DNA of 64,000 nucleotides from Pedobacter psychroterrae (GTDB lineage Bacteria; Bacteroidota; Bacteroidia; Sphingobacteriales; Sphingobacteriaceae), in NCBI RefSeq assembly GCF_004331695.1, contig NZ_SJSL01000001.1, positions 310,001-374,000 on the forward strand, read 5' to 3'. Positions within the stretch are counted from its first letter, which is position 1; each line of letters starts with the position of its first letter. Positions 61,180 through 64,000 of the stretch are shown piece by piece. The notes under the pieces are model-generated. The model worked only from the letters and a program-made list of their open reading frames with translations. It was not told where the DNA came from and did not search any database. The position numbers and the translations under genes are program-made.

Positions 61180-62322
61180 CTATCTGACACTACTAGGTAC
61201 ATTTACAATTCTATCCTCCAAAAAAAGTGCATTCTTTTGTTCATCTCTCATACAATTTTCAAACATAGGAAGCCTGAACATCAATTGCCAGATTGGTCTT
61301 GTCATCACTTTGCTTTCATTTGTATGTTTCAAAAATGAATCACGTTCATCCCTGTTTTCCAACTCTACACACATTAGCCAATAATTCGCCTTTGTATCAG
61401 GTAATTCTTGTCTAAAGTTAACACCGATTGAATTAAAATAATCGACATACTCCCTGGCAAGCACACGCTTATTCTTCAAAAATGTATCAAGTTGTTCCAG
61501 CTGAGCACATGCTAATGCGGCATTCAAATTTGGCATTCTAAAATTGTAACCTAATTCATCATGATAGAATTCATATGGATGGGGTTTTTTTGCTGTGGTG
61601 GTTAAATATTTTGCTTTCGTTCCAATTTGCAGATCATTGGTTACAATCGCGCCTCCACCTCCACTTGTAATCGTTTTATTTCCATTGAAAGAAAAAATAC
61701 CTAGTTGGCCTAAGCTTCCAGTCTGTTTGCCATGGTATTCACTTCCAAGAGATTCCGCCGCATCCTCTACTATCGGAATATTCCATTTGTGACATACTTT
61801 GAGAAGTTCATTCATATGTACTGGAAATCCAAACGTATGCATGGGCACACATGCAGAAATCCGACTACCCGTCTTTTTATTATAACACCCGTCATCTCTG
61901 AGCTCAGCATTTTCACTTAAGAATGACTCAACACTTTCAGGAGAAAGTCCCATAGTATCCAGGTCGACATCTATAAATACAGGGTTGGCCCCATTATAGA
62001 CGATGGCATTAGCAGTAGCAATAAAGGTTAATGCCTGAGTGATCACCTCATCTCCGGATTTAACTCCGGCAAGCCTAAGTGCGACCTGCAATCCGGCAGT
62101 ACCGTTTACAACTGCAATTGCTTTCTGTGTGCCCGTAGCGGTCTGCATGAGCTCCTCAAATTTATCGACATAAGCCCCTACAGAAGAAACAAATGTAGAA
62201 TCGATCGTGTCCATGACATACTTCTTTTCATTTCCCCTGAATCTTGGCTCATGTAAGGGAATGAACTCTTTAGTACCAAAAGCTCCCTGAACAAATGATA
62301 TAATGTCTTGAATATCTTTCAT
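61180..62322 (-). CDS. legC: LegC-family sugar aminotransferase
   Basis: A 380-residue DegT/DnrJ-type PLP enzyme. The N-terminal FVQGAFGTKEFIPLHEPRFR and DSTFVSSVGAYVDKFEELM are characteristic of the LegC family used for legionaminic acid. Active-site features are VVNGTAGLQVALRLAGV, VEDAAESLGS and the PLP lysine Lys216 in FSFNGNKTITSGGGG. It aminates C4 of a 4-keto-6-deoxy sugar nucleotide made by the preceding dehydratase. Its ATG overlaps the last base of that gene's stop. Confidence 0.92.
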   Translation of the reverse strand: MKDIQDIISFVQGAFGTKEFIPLHEPRFRGNEKKYVMDTIDSTFVSSVGAYVDKFEELMQTATGTQKAIAVVNGTAGLQVALRLAGVKSGDEVITQALTFIATANAIVYNGANPVFIDVDLDTMGLSPESVESFLSENAELRDDGCYNKKTGSRISACVPMHTFGFPVHMNELLKVCHKWNIPIVEDAAESLGSEYHGKQTGSLGQLGIFSFNGNKTITSGGGGAIVTNDLQIGTKAKYLTTTAKKPHPYEFYHDELGYNFRMPNLNAALACAQLEQLDTFLKNKRVLAREYVDYFNSIGVNFRQELPDTKANYWLMCVELENRDERDSFLKHTNESKVMTRPIWQLMFRLPMFENCMRDEQKNALFLEDRIVNVPSSVR

Positions 62323-63509
62323 TACATTTTTGCGTCTAAATATTTGCCAGTCTCTTTGTGACCAAAATCTGGAATCATTTTAAAGAACAATTCAACAATA
62401 TCCTTTTTCGACCAGGCTTTGCTTGCTTTCAAATCCTCAATTCTTGATGAAAACAAATTTAACAGGTTGTCATTAACTTCAAACGAATTTTTGATTACCC
62501 CTAGGTTATGAAATCGATCCATATCCAACACTTCATTTTCGGTGTAAAACTCCTCAAAGTCCTTTTCACCTGTAGTATCACTACTTGTAAACAAGCAAGG
62601 CCATTTACCTTCCTGAGGTAATGTTTTAACCAATTCTCTGGCCTCATCTTCACTTTCACATAAATGAGGCTCATATCCCAAATTTTTGAGGTATTTAACA
62701 GCGATATCAGCGAAAGTAATTAAATGCAAACTTTCACTAAGCTTCGGAAAAAACACATCACGATTTTCACCGAAAATACAGGACATGAGGCATAGTTCCC
62801 CAGATTCCTTTGGGATAACAAAATACCTTTTAATGTCATTCGGGGCCACAATTGGCTGTAACTTTTGAATCCGCTGATTGAAACCATGTAATAAAGATCC
62901 GTCTGAAAACGCAACATTGGCAAAACGTGCTGTCGAAATGCTGATATCTTTACTCCTGCGCATCAAAAACATCTCCATGATCCTTTTAGAAGCACCCATC
63001 ATATTAACAGGATTTGCAGCCTTATCTGTGGAGACGCAAAAGTATTTCTTAACCCCCTTATCTATTGACTGCTGAATGGTCTTATCTGTATTAAAAACAT
63101 TCACATTAATCATCCGCATTAGTGTAAAAGGATCTTTTTCACTCCTTACATGTTTTAAAGCGGAAAGATTAAGAACATAATCGTAGCATCCATCGGCTTC
63201 GATGAAAGCGTCGTACTCCTCAGAACCGATATCTAAAGCAAAGGTCTGAAAATCTCCATCAATATACCCAAATGAACTTCTGATATCACGAACAAGCTCA
63301 ACCATGTTATTCTCACTAATATCAACAACATGAAGTTTTTTAGGATTTCTCTTAAAAATCTCCTTTGTCACTGCCTGACCTATGGAGCCAGCACCGCCAA
63401 TCACCAAGAACTTAGATTGCCCTACAATCCGCAACAACTCAATTTCAGACCTGGAGATATCTTCTTGGAATAGCTCTCTGTTCCGACCAATTAAACTAAG
63501 TATATCCAC
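62322..63509 (-). CDS. Soluble sugar-nucleotide 4,6-dehydratase of the nonulosonate cluster
   Basis: A 395-residue SDR. GxxGxxG occurs as VIGGAGSIGQAVTKEI near residue 37, and the active site reads STDKAANPVNMMGASKR, where Met takes the place of the tyrosine before the catalytic lysine, as in WbpM/PglF. It lacks the N-terminal membrane part of the enzyme at 5708. Its position immediately before legC implies it makes the 4-keto-6-deoxy substrate (the LegB step) although classical LegB is a different SDR subtype. The C-terminal 100 residues (DMDRFHNLGVIKNSFEVNDN) have no motif I know. Confidence 0.85.
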   Translation of the reverse strand: MDILSLIGRNRELFQEDISRSEIELLRIVGQSKFLVIGGAGSIGQAVTKEIFKRNPKKLHVVDISENNMVELVRDIRSSFGYIDGDFQTFALDIGSEEYDAFIEADGCYDYVLNLSALKHVRSEKDPFTLMRMINVNVFNTDKTIQQSIDKGVKKYFCVSTDKAANPVNMMGASKRIMEMFLMRRSKDISISTARFANVAFSDGSLLHGFNQRIQKLQPIVAPNDIKRYFVIPKESGELCLMSCIFGENRDVFFPKLSESLHLITFADIAVKYLKNLGYEPHLCESEDEARELVKTLPQEGKWPCLFTSSDTTGEKDFEEFYTENEVLDMDRFHNLGVIKNSFEVNDNLLNLFSSRIEDLKASKAWSKKDIVELFFKMIPDFGHKETGKYLDAKM

Positions 63510-63515
63510 GTAATT

Positions 63516-64000
63516 TTATTTTAAATATATCAGATTTACTTTATACCATTCCAATGCTATTTCAAGTCCCTCTATCACCGAAATTTCAGGTTTATAGCCA
63601 ATTAAACTGCCAGCCTTCTCAATATTAGCCAGGCTGTGTTTAACATCTCCCCTTCTTTCTTCACGATATTCCGGTTTCAAATCCAATCCGCTTTTAGTAG
63701 CAATCTTAAGCCAAAGTTCATTTAAGGTTGTGCGTTCGCCAAAAGCGATGTTAATAACCTCATCTTTTTGAAGGTTAGTAGTAAGCATCGCCTTCACATT
63801 CGCCTGAACTGCATTCTCAATAAATGTAAAATCACGACTTGTCTCCCCATCACCATTTATATATGGTGCTTGCCCATTAATTGCTGATTCGATAAAGAGA
63901 GGTATTACGGCAGCGTAAGGCCCGCGAGGGTTTTGTCTGGGCCCGAAAACATTAAAATAACGCAAACCAATGCTATGAAAATCATAGGTTCTGGAAAACA
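63516..64000 (-). CDS. wbpP: WbpP-like UDP-GlcNAc 4-epimerase (N-terminus beyond right edge)
   Basis: C-terminal about 161 codons of an extended SDR; the frame stays open through the window edge (reading FSRTYDFHSIGLRYFN at the boundary), so no start is visible. GLRYFNVFGPRQNPRG, AAVIPLFIESAINGQAPYIN, GDGETSRDFTFIENAVQANV and YREERRGDVKHSLANIEKA match the WbpP/Gne type from memory. That enzyme interconverts UDP-GlcNAc/UDP-GalNAc or their uronates. It is six bases upstream of the 4,6-dehydratase gene and in the same transcription direction, so the operon starts beyond the window. Confidence 0.82.
   Translation of the reverse strand, partial: FSRTYDFHSIGLRYFNVFGPRQNPRGPYAAVIPLFIESAINGQAPYINGDGETSRDFTFIENAVQANVKAMLTTNLQKDEVINIAFGERTTLNELWLKIATKSGLDLKPEYREERRGDVKHSLANIEKAGSLIGYKPEISVIEGLEIALEWYKVNLIYLK

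Noticed and set aside
62322..63509. Calling this 4,6-dehydratase RmlB to complete the rhamnose pathway
   Set aside because: The active site has Met in place of Tyr (NMMGASKR) and the gene is coupled to legC, so it belongs to the UDP-HexNAc dehydratases.

Overview
The window looks like a chromosomal segment of a Bacteroidota species, most likely a Sphingobacteriaceae/Pedobacter-like organism. The basis is AT-rich DNA, TAnnTTTG-type promoter boxes, few clear Shine-Dalgarno sites, and protein families typical of that group. Almost all of it is one large surface-polysaccharide locus. I see no rRNA, tRNA, CRISPR array or complete insertion sequence.

Left edge (1-2.4 kb): the 3'-truncated end of a cysteine synthase-like gene, a divergent Lrp/AsnC regulator, and a small outer-membrane barrel protein. 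A 76-bp MITE-like element with 13-bp perfect terminal inverted repeats and a 7-bp target duplication sits exactly between glmS and the barrel gene.

Precursor block (2.4-10.8 kb, minus strand): glmS, rmlA, rmlC, a membrane sugar-nucleotide 4,6-dehydratase (PglF/WbpM type), a tiny membrane protein, a WcaJ-like initiating phosphosugar transferase and UDP-glucose dehydrogenase.

GDP-fucose and acylation operon (11.1-17.8 kb, plus strand): gmd, fcl and manC in tight TAATG coupling, then an MBOAT acyltransferase, an SGNH-like partner and an acyltransferase-3.

Assembly operon 1 (40.8 kb down to 17.8 kb, minus strand): wzi-wza-wzc export genes, a pyruvyl transferase, a PglK/MsbA-like ABC flippase candidate, a MurA/MurB pair, two GT2 and several GT-B glycosyltransferases, three hexapeptide acyltransferases, one acyltransferase-3 and a Wzy/ligase. 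With the two flanking blocks this gives a complete fucose/glucuronate-type, heavily acylated exopolysaccharide pathway, with an unexpected muramic-acid-like branch.

Assembly operon 2 (beyond 64 kb down to 41.06 kb, minus strand): a WbpP-like epimerase running off the right edge, then a nonulosonic acid pathway of legionaminic type (4,6-dehydratase, LegC, NeuB, NeuC, PtmE-like, NeuA), Wzx, a sialyl/polysialyltransferase-like enzyme, a CapA plus ATP-grasp pair, a second Wzy, acyl- and glycosyltransferases, a two-domain oxidoreductase, WecB, a heparinase II/III-like protein, and a PglC/PglD/PglE-like initiating module. Tandem terminators at 40.99-41.06 kb separate this unit from operon 1.

Overall the locus carries two initiating transferases, two Wzy polymerases and two flippases but only one Wza/Wzc/Wzi set. 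The most notable points are the MurA/MurB pair inside an exopolysaccharide operon, the CapA/ATP-grasp pair next to a nonulosonate pathway, and the MITE-like insertion. All functional calls come from reading motifs by eye; no database search was possible.
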